Origin: UBA7985 sp038141425
GTDB taxonomy: Bacteria; Pseudomonadota; Alphaproteobacteria; UBA7985
Assembly: GCA_038141425.1 (NCBI GenBank)
Contig: JAYQIC010000001.1
Coordinates: 310,001 to 374,000, forward strand
Direction of reading: 5' to 3'
DNA length: 64,000 nucleotides
This document shows, one piece after another, positions 17,871 through 28,116 of the stretch. The first letter of the stretch is position 1. Each line of letters begins with the position of its first letter. The notes below the pieces were generated by a model, which worked only from the letters and a program-made list of their open reading frames with translations, was not told the origin of the DNA and searched no databases. Made by a program: the position numbers and the translations under genes.

Positions 17871-19158
17871 ATGTCATCGACTGCCATCCTCGACGTTCTC
17901 GCGCGCCAGATCCTCGACTCCCGGGGCAACCCGACCGTTGAAGTCGACGTGCTGCTCGAAGACGGCTCGATGGGCCGAGCGGCTGTCCCCAGCGGCGCCT
18001 CCACCGGCGTTCATGAGGCCGTTGAGCGGCGCGACGGCGGAGACAGCTGGGGCGGCAAGGGCGTCAGCGACGCCGTCGATGCGGTCAATACGGAGATCTT
18101 CGAGACCGTTGCCGGGCTCGATGCCATCGAGCAGGTGTTCATCGATCGCGCCCTGATCGATCTGGACGGCACCTCGAACAAGGGCCGCCTGGGTGCCAAC
18201 GCCATCCTCGGCGTTTCGCTGGCCGTGGCCAAGGCTTCGGCCGAGTCCGTCGGCCTGCCGCTCTACAGCTACCTCGGCGGTCGCATGGCCCAGCGCCTGC
18301 CGGTGCCGATGATGAACATCATCAACGGGGGCGCCCACGGCGACAACCGGGTCGACTTTCAGGAGTTCATGGTCATGCCCGCCGGGGCGGAGAGCTTCTC
18401 CGAGGGGCTGCGCTGGGGCGCGGAAATCTTCCACGCGCTGCGTAAGCTGCTCAAGGACGCGGGCCACACCACCAACGTCGGCGACGAAGGTGGCTTCGCC
18501 CCCAACCTCGACAGCACCAAGGCCGGTCTGGATTTTGTGATGAAGGCGATCGAGACCGCCGGCTACAAACCCGGGCGAGCAGGTCTGTCTGGCGCTTGAT
18601 GTCGCCTCGACTGAATTCTTCGAAGGCGGTCAGTACCGGCTCGACGGCGAAGGCCGCAGCCTTTCATCGACCGAGATGGCCGACTACCTTGCCGAGCTGT
18701 CCGCCACCTACCCGATCCGCTCGATCGAAGACGGGCTGGCCGAAGACGATTGGGAGGGCTGGGCCTACCTGACCGGCAAGGCCGGCAAGCAGGTGCAGCT
18801 GGTGGGCGATGACCTGTTCGTCACCAACCCGGTGCGGCTGGAACGCGGCATACGCGACGGCGTTGGCAACTCGATCCTGATCAAGGTCAACCAGATCGGC
18901 ACCCTGACCGAGACCCTTGAAGCCGTCGACATGGCCAACCGCAACGGCTTCACCGCCGTCATGTCGCACCGCTCGGGCGAGACCGAAGACACGACTATCG
19001 CCGATCTCGCCGTGGCAACCGGCTGCGGGCAGATCAAGACCGGCTCGCTGTCGCGCTCGGACCGGGTCGCGAAATACAATCAGCTGCTGCGGATAGAAGA
19101 GGAGCTGGGGGTCGCTGCCGAATACCCCGGCTTCGGCTGTTTCCGCACCGGCTCCTAG
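17871..19158 (+). CDS. eno: phosphopyruvate hydratase (enolase); one frameshift
   Basis: Enolase dehydrates 2-phosphoglycerate to phosphoenolpyruvate and is part of the RNA degradosome in many bacteria. ILDSRGNPTVEVDV, the NIINGGAHGDN block, DEGGFAPN, SIEDGLAEDDW, the lysine in ILIKVNQIGTLTET and SHRSGETEDTTIADL are all visible. The frame is broken at 18571-18577, where CCCGGGCGAG has one G too many: removing it restores YKPGEQVCLALDVASTEFF. Without the correction the protein would stop at residue 242 and lose most of the active-site barrel. Joined length is about 428 residues, as expected. ispDF begins 18 bp later. Confidence 0.94.
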
Positions 19159-19176
19159 GCAGGCGAGACCGTCGCT

Positions 19177-20399
19177 GTGGGCTGCGCCACCCTGCTGCTG
19201 GCCGCCGGAAGCGGGACCCGCTTCGGCCCTGAGGCGCCCAAGGTTCTGACCGCGCTTCAGGGGCGCCCCGTGCTGCTGTGGTCGCTCGACACCATGATCG
19301 CCGCCGCGTCCGTGGACCACATTGTGATCATGGTCTCTGAGCAGACCATGGACACCGTGGTCGACCTCGTAGAAGGCGTTGAAACCGACAAGATCCTCGA
19401 CATCGTGCTGGGTGGCGCCCAGCGACAGGATACGGTGCGCCTCGGCCTCGAACATCTCAGCGGTGACGAAGCACCGGCGCGGGTGCTGATCCACGATGCC
19501 GCCCGGCCCGGGCTGCTGCCCGGCGATATCAACGCCATGGTTGCGCGGCTGGAAGCCCTCGATGACGGCAAAGGGCAGGTCCCCCCGGCCTCAGCGCGGC
19601 CATCCCAGCCGCCGATACCGTCGTGCGCTATACCCGCCCCGATGCCCCGCTGGACCCGGTCGACCGCTGCGGCCTCTATCGGATGCAGACCCCGCAGGGC
19701 TTTGGCTTCCCCGCCATCCTCGACGCCCACCAGCGCCAGCAGGACGCGGCCTTCACCTGCGACGCGACGCTGTATCAGGCCGCTGGCGGCACGGTCGACC
19801 TCATCACCTTGCCACGAGCTGAACGGCTGATGAAGCTGACCTTCCAATCCGACGCGGACAGCCTCGAAGGCCTGCTGGGTACCGGCGCAGCGGCACCCGC
19901 TATGGAAACCCGGACCGGCTTCGGCTTCGACGTCCACGCCTTCGGCGAAGCAGGGGAAGACGGCGAGCTGGTCCTCGCGGGGGTCACGTTCCTGGGCGAG
20001 CGCCCGCTCAAGGGGCACTCGGACGCTGACGTTGCCCTGCACGCCCTGACCGACGCCATTTATGGCGGCCTCGCCGATGGTGATATCGGCCACCACTTTC
20101 CGCCCTCGGACCCGCAGTGGAAAGGCGCGGACAGCACGGTATTCCTCGAACATGCGCTCGGCCTGATCCGAGCGGTCGGGGGACGGCTGGTTCACCTCGA
20201 CCTGACGCTGATCTGCGAGCAGCCGAAAATCGGGCCCCGGCGGGACGACCTGCGCACGCGCCTGTCGGTGCTGACCGGGCTGGAACCGAGCCGGATTTCG
20301 GTCAAGGCAACGACCACCGAGGGGCTGGGCTTCACCGGGCGCGGCGAAGGCATCGCTGCGCAGGCGACCGTGACACTGCAGCTGCCGGCAGCGCCATGA
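19177..20399 (+). CDS. ispDF: bifunctional IspD-IspF: MEP cytidylyltransferase / MECDP synthase (one frameshift)
   Basis: The fusion carries out two steps of the MEP isoprenoid pathway. The IspD half begins LLLAAGSGTRFG and continues to the MQTPQGF block; the IspF half begins after METRTGFGFDVHAFG and shows the metal/substrate motifs GHSDADVALHALTDAI, GDIGHHFPPSDP and KATTTEGLGFTGRGEG. The two pieces are in different frames; one missing G near 19573-19575 (AAAGGG) restores the GKG-AGPPGLSAAIPAADTVV sequence. Fused IspDF is characteristic of alpha- and epsilonproteobacteria. The start is GTG 19177. It overlaps pncC by 4 bp (ATGA). Confidence 0.93.
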
Positions 20400-20920
20400 C
20401 GGACAAGGACGCCATAGCCATCACCGAAGCCGCCCAGCGGGTGATTGCAGCCTGTCAGGCCGCTGGCCTGCGGCTGGCGCTGGGAGAGAGTTGCACCGGC
20501 GGGATGATCGCGGCCGCGATCACAGCCCAGCGCGGCTCGTCAGCCGTCTTTGACGGTGGGATCATCGCCTATGCCAACGAAGCCAAAGAAGGCCTGCTTG
20601 CCGTGCCGAAGGAGAAGATGATCGAGCATGGCTCGGTTTCCGAGGTCGCCGCCGTGATGGCCGGTGCGGTTCGGGAACGGCTGGGCGCCGATATCGGACT
20701 GGGGGTTACGGGCGTCGCCGGTCCGGGCGGCGGCACCCCGGACAAACCCGTGGGGCGGGTTTACCTGCACCTTTCTGGCCCGAATGGCATGGAGCAGGCG
20801 CGCGAATTCGATTTTTCCGGGGACCGCGAGGCGGTGCGCGCTCAGACCGTGGCGGAAGCCTTGGGGCTGGTGCTGGACGCACTCGACCCTGCACCCGCCG
20901 CGCCACCGGCAGAACCGTAG
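20396..20920 (+). CDS. pncC: nicotinamide-nucleotide amidohydrolase (CinA C-terminal domain, PncC)
   Basis: A stand-alone CinA C-terminal domain of 174 residues that deamidates nicotinamide mononucleotide in NAD recycling. The active-site serine lies in LGESCTGGMIAAAIT (residues 23-36), followed by GGIIAYANEAKEGLL and GVTGVAGPGGGTPDKPVG, which form the substrate pocket. The ATG overlaps the ispDF stop, so the frame that is open further upstream inside ispDF is ignored. Its last 79 bp overlap the 3' end of the convergent coq10 gene. Confidence 0.9.
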   Translation: MTDKDAIAITEAAQRVIAACQAAGLRLALGESCTGGMIAAAITAQRGSSAVFDGGIIAYANEAKEGLLAVPKEKMIEHGSVSEVAAVMAGAVRERLGADIGLGVTGVAGPGGGTPDKPVGRVYLHLSGPNGMEQAREFDFSGDREAVRAQTVAEALGLVLDALDPAPAAPPAEP

Positions 20921-21348
20921 AGCGCCCGCGCCCGCTTCTCAAAGGCGCCGATCATCCGCTTCTGTGCCTCTTCGAACAGAGGCTCGATCAGCCGCTGCAG
21001 CAGCGCGCTGCGGAAGGCAAAATCCACGTGAATCTCGATCTCGCAGCCCTTGCCGTCAGGCAGGTCGCGGAACCGCCACTTGTTGGTCAGATGCCGGAAC
21101 GGGCCATCGACCAGCGCCGTATCGACCGTGAGCGCAGCACGGTCAAAGCGGACATCGGAAGTAAAGCGCTCGCGGATCACCTGAAACCCGATCACGAGGT
21201 CGGCGATCATGTGCACGTCTGACTGCTTGCGGATACGTGCGGCGACGCACCAGGGCAGGAATTCGGGGTAGTGCTTGACGTCCGTGACCAGTTCGAACAT
21301 CTGCTCGGCCCGGAATGGCACCACGCGGGTTTGTTCGACGACTGGCAC
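20842..21348 (-). CDS. type II toxin-antitoxin RatA / coenzyme Q-binding protein Coq10 family
   Basis: A START/SRPBCC-fold protein of 168 residues. The N-terminus PVVEQTRVVPFRAEQMFELVTDVKHYPEFLPW is the family hallmark; the hydrophobic cavity strands and KWRFRDLPDGKGCEIEIHVDF follow. Members bind ubiquinone and help its delivery to respiratory complexes; the E. coli homologue has been called RatA. It is next to lipA on the same strand, a conserved alphaproteobacterial pairing. The last 25 residues are an Ala/Ser-rich tail that reads across the end of the convergent pncC. Confidence 0.88.
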   Translation of the reverse strand: MPVVEQTRVVPFRAEQMFELVTDVKHYPEFLPWCVAARIRKQSDVHMIADLVIGFQVIRERFTSDVRFDRAALTVDTALVDGPFRHLTNKWRFRDLPDGKGCEIEIHVDFAFRSALLQRLIEPLFEEAQKRMIGAFEKRARALYGSAGGAAGAGSSASSTSPKASATV

Positions 21349-21353
21349 GGGCT

Positions 21354-22287
21354 TCAGGCCGCCTTGGACTGCCGCGCGGCGCGCAGGCGCTCGAAGTCCT
21401 CAGCAGCGTGGTAGGAGGACCGGGTCAGCGGCGTAGCGGAGACCATCAGGAACCCTTTGCCGTAGGCCATGGTTTCGTATTCGCGGAACTCATCGGGGGT
21501 GATAAAGGCCTCGACCGCATGGTGCTTGGGCGTGGGCTGCAGGTACTGGCCGATGGTCAGGAAGTCGACGTCGGCGGCGCGAAGGTCGTCCATGACCTGC
21601 GCCACTTCCATTTTCTTCTCACCCAGACCGACCATGATCCCGGACTTGGTGAAGGCCAGCGGGTCACGCTCCTTAACCCGCGCGAGCAAGCGCAGCGATT
21701 CAAAGTAACGCGCGCCGGGGCGGACTTCGGCGTAGAGCCCGGGGACGGTTTCGAGATTGTGGTTGAACACGTCTGGCTTGGCGTCGGCCACGACCTTCCA
21801 CGCATCACGCTTGCGCAGGAAATCCGGGGTCAGCACTTCGATCGTCGTCTTCGGGAGAGGCTTCCCGCACCGCCAGAATGGTCTCGGCGAAATGGCCCGC
21901 CCCGCCGTCATCCAGATCATCGCGGTCGACGGAGGTGATGACAACGTGGCTCAGTCCCAGCGACTTGACCGCCTGTGCGACGTTGATCGGCTCGAAGGGA
22001 TTAAGCGCGCCGGGCTTTCCGGTCGCGACGTTGCAGAAGGTACAGGCGCGGGTGCAGACCTCACCCATGATCATCATGGTCGCGTGCTTCTTCGACCAGC
22101 ACTCGCCGATATTGGGGCAGCCCGCTTCCTCGCACACGGTCGACAGCGACAGCGAGCGCATGATCTCCCGGGTTTCCTTGTACCCGGCCGAAGTCGGCGC
22201 CTTGACCCTGATCCAGTCCGGTTTCTTCGGCTGGGGGGCGCTGTCGGGCCGGTGGGCTTTCTCCGGGTGGCGGAGCGGGTCGCTCAT
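21354..22287 (-). CDS. lipA: lipoyl synthase (one frameshift)
   Basis: LipA is a radical SAM enzyme that inserts two sulfurs into octanoyl groups on lipoyl domains, here the substrates encoded next door by pdhB and pdhC. The auxiliary cluster motif is in CEEAGCPNIGEC, and the radical SAM CxxxCxxC is in CTRACTFCNV. The frame breaks near 21855-21862: one extra C in the CTCCCGAAG stretch; correcting it gives REASPKTTIEVLTPDFL. The conserved C-terminal RSSYHA is present. Joined length is about 310 residues. It lies between coq10 and lpdA on the minus strand. Confidence 0.93.
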
Positions 22288-22303
22288 GTCGTCTCCTCTG
22301 GGC

Positions 22304-22351
22304 GGGTCGCGCTAGAAGTCCAGCGCGGGGTCGCGCTAGAAGTGCAGCGCG
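22304..22351. repeat. 24-bp tandem duplication covering the lpdA 3' end
   Basis: Two adjacent 24-bp copies, 22304-22327 and 22328-22351, differ at one position (C22320 versus G22344). The right-hand copy holds the last codons and stop of lpdA (ending ALHF); the left-hand copy would encode ALDF and a second stop just after it. This looks like a recent slippage duplication downstream of the functional stop. Confidence 0.85.
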
Positions 22352-23739
22352 CGGTCGTAGGCGTCAAGCACGGACTCGTGCATCATCTCGGACAGGGTCG
22401 GGTGCGGGAACACCGTGTGCATCACTTCTTCTTCGGTTGTCTCCAGAGACTTGGCGATCCCGAAGCCCTGGATCAACTCCGTCACTTCCGCACCGATCAT
22501 GTGGGCACCGAGCAGCTCGCCTGTATCGGCGTCAAACACGGTTTTGACCAGCCCCTCCGGGTCGCCCAGTGCGATGGCTTTGCCGTTGCCCATGAACGGA
22601 AGCGGCCGACGCGGACCTTGTGCCCGGCAGCCTTGGCTTTGGCCTCACTCAGACCCACAGATGCGACTTGTGGCCGCGCGTAGGTACAGCCCGGGATCGA
22701 CGCCGGGTCGAGCGGGTGCAGACCCCTGACGCCCGGCGATGGTCTCAACCGCGAGAATGCCCTCGTGGGAGGCCTTGTGCGCCAACCACGGCGCGCCGGT
22801 CAGGTCGCCAATGGCCCAGACACCCGGCTCATCGGTCGCGCCAAAGCCATCGACTTCGATATGACTGCGCTCGACCCGCACCTTAGTGCCTTCCAGCCCG
22901 AGCTCTTCGACGTTGCCGACGATCCCAACGGCCGAGATCAGCCTGTCTGCAGTCAGGGTTTCGGTCTTGCCATCAGCCAGCTCGATGGTGGCGGTCAGGC
23001 TGTCCTTGGCCTTCTTGACCCCGGTGACCTTGGCCGAGGTCATAATCCGGATCCCGGCCTTCTCGAAGGCTTTGTGCGCCAGCGCGCTGATTTCTTCGTC
23101 TTCGGCGGAAAGGATACGATCGACGACTTCGACGACTGTGACCTCGACACCTAAATCACTGTAAAAGCTTGCAAATTCGATGCCGATCGCTCCTGAACCC
23201 ACGACAATCATCGACTTGGGCAGGCTCTCGGGAACCATGGCTTCGCGGTAGGTCCAGATCAGCTTGCCGTCCGGCTCCAGCCCCGGCAGCACCCGCGCCC
23301 GCGCGCCGGTGGCGAGGATGATGTTCTTGACGTTCAGGGTGCTGGTCTTGCCGTCCTTGTCGGTGACTTCGACCTTACCCTTGCCCGCCAGCTTACCGCT
23401 GCCCGAAACCACGGGAACCTTGTTCTTCTTGAGCAGGAACGACACGCCCTGGCTCAACTGCTTAGCAACCTTGCGCGAGCGCTGCACGATCTTGTCGAGA
23501 TCGAAGGTGACGTTCTCCGCCGACCAGCCGAAATCGGCAGCGTGCTGGATCAGGTGCCCGACTTCCGCTGAACGCAGCAGCGCCTTGGTGGGGATACAGC
23601 CCCAGTTCAGGCAGATGCCGCCGAGGTGCTCGCGCTCGACCACGCAGGCCTTGAGGCCCAGCTGTGCTGCGCGGATGGCGGCGACATAGCCGCCGGGACC
23701 ACCGCCGATGACAACGACGTCGAAGTTTGTGTCAGCCAT
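22336..23739 (-). CDS. lpdA: dihydrolipoyl dehydrogenase, E3 (two frameshifts)
   Basis: E3 reoxidises dihydrolipoyl groups of the pyruvate dehydrogenase complex with FAD and NAD+. The N-terminal FAD site is VIGGGPGGYVAAIRAAQLG, followed by the redox disulfide in GGICLNWGCIPTKALL; the NAD site is VVGSGAIGIEFASF. The C-terminal dimer interface with the catalytic His-Glu pair (HPTLSEMMHE) is present but displaced by two breaks, near 22722 (after ETIAGRQG) and near 22597 (before FMGNGKAIALG); each is repaired by one base. Joined length is about 468 residues. It follows pdhC in the minus-strand operon ftsB-pdhA-pdhB-pdhC-lpdA-lipA-coq10. Confidence 0.93.
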
Positions 23740-23753
23740 GCTTGGGTCTCCGG

Positions 23754-25115
23754 TTACAGCAGCATCGAAAGCGGGTTTTCCAGCCGCTGCTGGAAGGCGT
23801 TGAGCCAGCGGGCGCCGACAGCGCCGTCGACCACGCGGTGGTCACAGGACAGCGTCACCGACATGACCGTGGCGATGGCAAGCTCATCCCCCTTGTCCGT
23901 GGTGCGCACGACCGGGCGCTTTTCGCCCTTGCCGACCGCGAGGATGGCACCGTGGGGCGGATTAATCACCGCGGCGAATTCGCGGATCCCGAACATGCCG
24001 AGGTTGGAAATGGTGAACGTACCGCCCTGATACTCGTGCGGCTTCAGCCGGCCCTCGCGGGCACGGGTGGCGAGGTCGACCATCTCCGCACTGATCTCCG
24101 GCAGGCCCTTGGTCTGCACGTCGCGGATCACCGGGGTGATCAGGCCGTTGTCAGTGGCAACGGCGACGGCGACGTCGGCCGACGCGTACTTGAGCACGGC
24201 ATCGCCCGCCCAGCTGGCGTTGGTGTCTGGCTCGTCCATCAGTGCCTTGGCCGAAGCGAGAATGATCATGTCGTTGACGGAGATTTTCACGCCTTCCGGC
24301 ACGGCCTTGTTGATCTGACTGCGCAGGGCGAGCAGCGCGTCCAGCTCGATATCCACGGTGAGGTAGAAGTGCGGGACGGTCTGCTTGGCCTCGACCAGAC
24401 GGCGCGCGATGGTCTTGCGCATGTTGTTGGCCGGAATTTCCTCGTAGGCCATATCCAACTGTGCCGCGATCTTGCGCGGGTCCGGACCGGCACCGGCTGG
24501 CATAGGCTGCCCGGCTGCGGCGGCAGAGGGTGCAGAGGTTGCAGCCCGTGGGGCAGCCTTGGCGCCGCCGCCAGCGATGGCGGCTTCGATATCACGCTTG
24601 ACGACGCGGCCGTTTGGACCGCTGCCACCGATGGCCGACAGGTCCAGCCCGTTCTGGGACGCCAGACGCCGGGCAATCGGGGACGCGAGAACGCGATCTC
24701 CGCTGGCAGCAGGCGCAGCCGGTACCGGCGCCGGCGCCGGCGCCGCAGCAGCAACGGGTGCAGGCGTAGGTGCAAGTTCGGTGTCGGGTGTCTTTTCCGG
24801 CGCCGCAGCCGCTGGTGCAGGTGCCGGTGCAGGCGCACCGCCGCCACCGGCCTGAACGCTTGCTGGGTCTTCGCCCTCTTCTGCGAGTACGGCAATGACG
24901 GCATGCACCGCCACGCCTTCGGTCCCGGCTGCAACGACGAGCTTGGCGACAACGCCCTCGTCGACGGCCTCGACCTCCATGGTCGCTTTGTCGGTTTCGA
25001 TCTCGGCGATGACATCACCGCTGGCAACGCTGTCGCCTTCCTTGACCAGCCACTTGGCCAGCGTGCCTTCTTCCATGGTGGGCGAAAGCGCCGGCATCAG
25101 AATATCGACGGACAT
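23754..25115 (-). CDS. pdhC: pyruvate dehydrogenase complex dihydrolipoamide acetyltransferase, E2
   Basis: E2 core of the pyruvate dehydrogenase complex, transferring acetyl groups from lipoamide to CoA. One lipoyl domain occupies residues 1-80, with the lipoylated lysine in ETDKATMEVEAVDEG (K43). A long Ala/Pro linker (about 85-130) leads to the peripheral-subunit-binding domain (ASPIARRLASQNGLDLSAI), a second linker, and the catalytic domain ending with the His of SCDHRVVDGAVGA. At 453 residues it is complete and unbroken. It is separated from pdhB by 3 bp and from lpdA by 14 bp. Its lipoyl domain is nearly identical to that of the adjacent PdhB. Confidence 0.96.
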   Translation of the reverse strand: MSVDILMPALSPTMEEGTLAKWLVKEGDSVASGDVIAEIETDKATMEVEAVDEGVVAKLVVAAGTEGVAVHAVIAVLAEEGEDPASVQAGGGGAPAPAPAPAAAAPEKTPDTELAPTPAPVAAAAPAPAPVPAAPAASGDRVLASPIARRLASQNGLDLSAIGGSGPNGRVVKRDIEAAIAGGGAKAAPRAATSAPSAAAAGQPMPAGAGPDPRKIAAQLDMAYEEIPANNMRKTIARRLVEAKQTVPHFYLTVDIELDALLALRSQINKAVPEGVKISVNDMIILASAKALMDEPDTNASWAGDAVLKYASADVAVAVATDNGLITPVIRDVQTKGLPEISAEMVDLATRAREGRLKPHEYQGGTFTISNLGMFGIREFAAVINPPHGAILAVGKGEKRPVVRTTDKGDELAIATVMSVTLSCDHRVVDGAVGARWLNAFQQRLENPLSMLL

Positions 25116-25118
25116 GGA

Positions 25119-26508
<1,390 letters not shown>

Positions 26509-26525
26509 CGTCGGCTCTCCCCGTC

Positions 26526-27542
26526 TCAGGCTGCTGCAATGGTAACGTCGGTGTAGAGCTCGTCGGCCGACGGCTCCGGGGAGGATTGGGCAAAGTCAGC
26601 GGACTTGGCGACCACGGCTTTGACATCCTTGTCGATGGCCTTCAGCGCGGCTTCGTCGGCAATGCCATCGCCGAGCAGCTTTTCACGCAGGCGCTCGATC
26701 GGATCCTGCTCCGTGCGGTACTTTTGCACCTCTTCCTTGGTCCGGTATTTGGCCGGGTCGGACATCGAATGCCCGCGATAGCGATAGGTCATAGCCTCGA
26801 GCACGAACGGCCCCTTACCCGAACGAACATGCTTGATCGCCTTGCCCGCTTCGGTCGCCATGGCCTCGACATCCATGCCGTCGACCCGAGCGCCGGGAAT
26901 GCCGTAGGGCTTGCCGCGCGCCGCGTAGTCCGTCACCGCCGCCGCGCGTTCGGTCGACGTGCCCATCGCGTAGCGTTTGTTTTCGCAGACAAACAGGATC
27001 GGCAGCTGCCAGAGCGAAGCCATGTTCATGGTCTCGGCCACCTGGCCCTGATTGGCCGCGCCATCGCCGTAGTAAGCGACTGCAATCCCGCCGTCGTCGT
27101 TGTACTTGTGGGCGAAAGCCAGACCGGCCCCCCGCGCGACCTGCGCTGCCACAATGCCGTGACCGCCGAAAAACCGGGTTTCGGTCGAGAACATGTGCAT
27201 CGACCCGCCCTTGCCCTTGGAATAGCCGCCCTCGCGCCCGGTCAGCTCCGCCATGACACCGTCCGGGTCCATCCCGGTCGCCAGCATGTGCCCGTGGTCG
27301 CGGTAGCCGGTGATCACGCTGTCCTTGCCCGTCTCCAGCTCGTGCTGGATGCCGACAACAACTGCTTCCTGCCCGATATAGAGGTGACAGAAGCCGCCGA
27401 TCAGGCCCATGCCGTACAACTGACCAGCTTTCTCCTCGAAGCGGCGGATCAGCAGCATGTCCTTGTAAAACGTGGTCAGTTGGTCGTTATCGAACTGCTT
27501 GTTCGAAGCGCGTTTGCTGGTTTTGCGCGCTGTGGTCGCCAT
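26526..27542 (-). CDS. pdhA: pyruvate dehydrogenase E1 alpha subunit
   Basis: E1-alpha of the pyruvate dehydrogenase complex. The thiamine-diphosphate motif is YYGDGAANQGQVAETMNMA (GDG...NN-type), and the phosphorylation-loop-like segment YRYRGHSMSDPAKYR is present. The Lys-rich N-terminus (MATTARKTSKRASNKQ) fixes the start at the ATG read from 27542; the frame is open further upstream but that part has no family resemblance. The 338-residue length is typical. It is the first gene of pdhA-pdhB-pdhC-lpdA, with 17 bp to pdhB, and its 123-bp leader is AT-rich and full of palindromes. Confidence 0.96.
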   Translation of the reverse strand: MATTARKTSKRASNKQFDNDQLTTFYKDMLLIRRFEEKAGQLYGMGLIGGFCHLYIGQEAVVVGIQHELETGKDSVITGYRDHGHMLATGMDPDGVMAELTGREGGYSKGKGGSMHMFSTETRFFGGHGIVAAQVARGAGLAFAHKYNDDGGIAVAYYGDGAANQGQVAETMNMASLWQLPILFVCENKRYAMGTSTERAAAVTDYAARGKPYGIPGARVDGMDVEAMATEAGKAIKHVRSGKGPFVLEAMTYRYRGHSMSDPAKYRTKEEVQKYRTEQDPIERLREKLLGDGIADEAALKAIDKDVKAVVAKSADFAQSSPEPSADELYTDVTIAAA

Positions 27543-27583
27543 GGCCGGTTTCCGTCTTTTGGGGAATAGGGATCTTGCCCACC

Positions 27584-27667
27584 AAAATACCGGTATTTTT
27601 TCGAAAAACAATCATGCCTAATTAACTGTAAATAAACAGTTATTTATTGATTAACCATAAATTGGTT
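27584..27667. promoter_or_regulatory. AT-rich pdhA leader with four dyad symmetries
   Basis: Four palindromes lie in 84 bp upstream of pdhA: AAAATACCGGTATTTT (perfect 16-bp dyad, 27584-27599), TTTTTCGAAAAA (27597-27608, sharing bases with the first), TAACTGT/ACAGTTA with a 6-nt loop (27623-27642) and AACCA/TGGTT with a 5-nt loop (27653-27667, reaching the ftsB stop). The first sits 42-57 bp before the pdhA start, a good position for an operator. The last two could be ftsB 3' hairpins. No match to a known pyruvate regulator site is claimed. Confidence 0.55.
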
Positions 27668-27983
27668 ATTCATCCCCATCGTAAACGATGATCATCTCGT
27701 CCTGACGCACGTAACCCAGCTCGATCCGCGCCCGCTCTTCGAGCATGTCCAGGTCCACCGGCGTATCGCGGAGCAGTGCCACGTCCCGTTCGAGCGCGCG
27801 TTGCTCCTCCCGCAGCTCTGACAGCATGGCCTGCGCGGTATCCAGCTCCTTACTGATGGCCAGATGGGCGAGGAATCCGCGCTCTCCGGTGATCAGGTGG
27901 AAGATGAAGTACAGGCAGGCCGCCGCGAACACGGCCGGGATCAGGTATGTACGGGCAAGTTGGGTCAGCCGACGGGCAAACAT
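27666..27983 (-). CDS. ftsB: septum formation initiator FtsB/DivIC family protein
   Basis: A small bitopic membrane protein of the divisome (FtsQLB). The ATG read from 27983 gives MFARRLTQLARTYLIPAVFA, one transmembrane helix at about residues 13-33, then a coiled coil (about 50-80, ELREEQRALERDVALLRD) and the conserved LEERARIELGYVRQDEMII end. At 105 residues it has the normal size; the frame is open upstream but without family resemblance. FtsB immediately before pdhA is the usual alphaproteobacterial order. Here its 5' end faces dusB, whereas in the common arrangement eno lies upstream of it. Confidence 0.9.
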   Translation of the reverse strand: MFARRLTQLARTYLIPAVFAAACLYFIFHLITGERGFLAHLAISKELDTAQAMLSELREEQRALERDVALLRDTPVDLDMLEERARIELGYVRQDEMIIVYDGDE

Positions 27984-28116
27984 GGCAATGAGTCTCTGAA
28001 TAAGTCTCTGAAATCGGGTCGTTAAGGGCCGGGAAACAGCCCGGAAATGCTCAAATGTTGCGCATAACATAAACCAGTCGTTGCAGGAAAGCGACCCCTC
28101 GCCTAGTTCATCGGAC

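Noticed and set aside
18600..19158. Separate truncated enolase-like gene
   Set aside because: It is the continuation of eno; one extra G at 18571-18577 accounts for the split.
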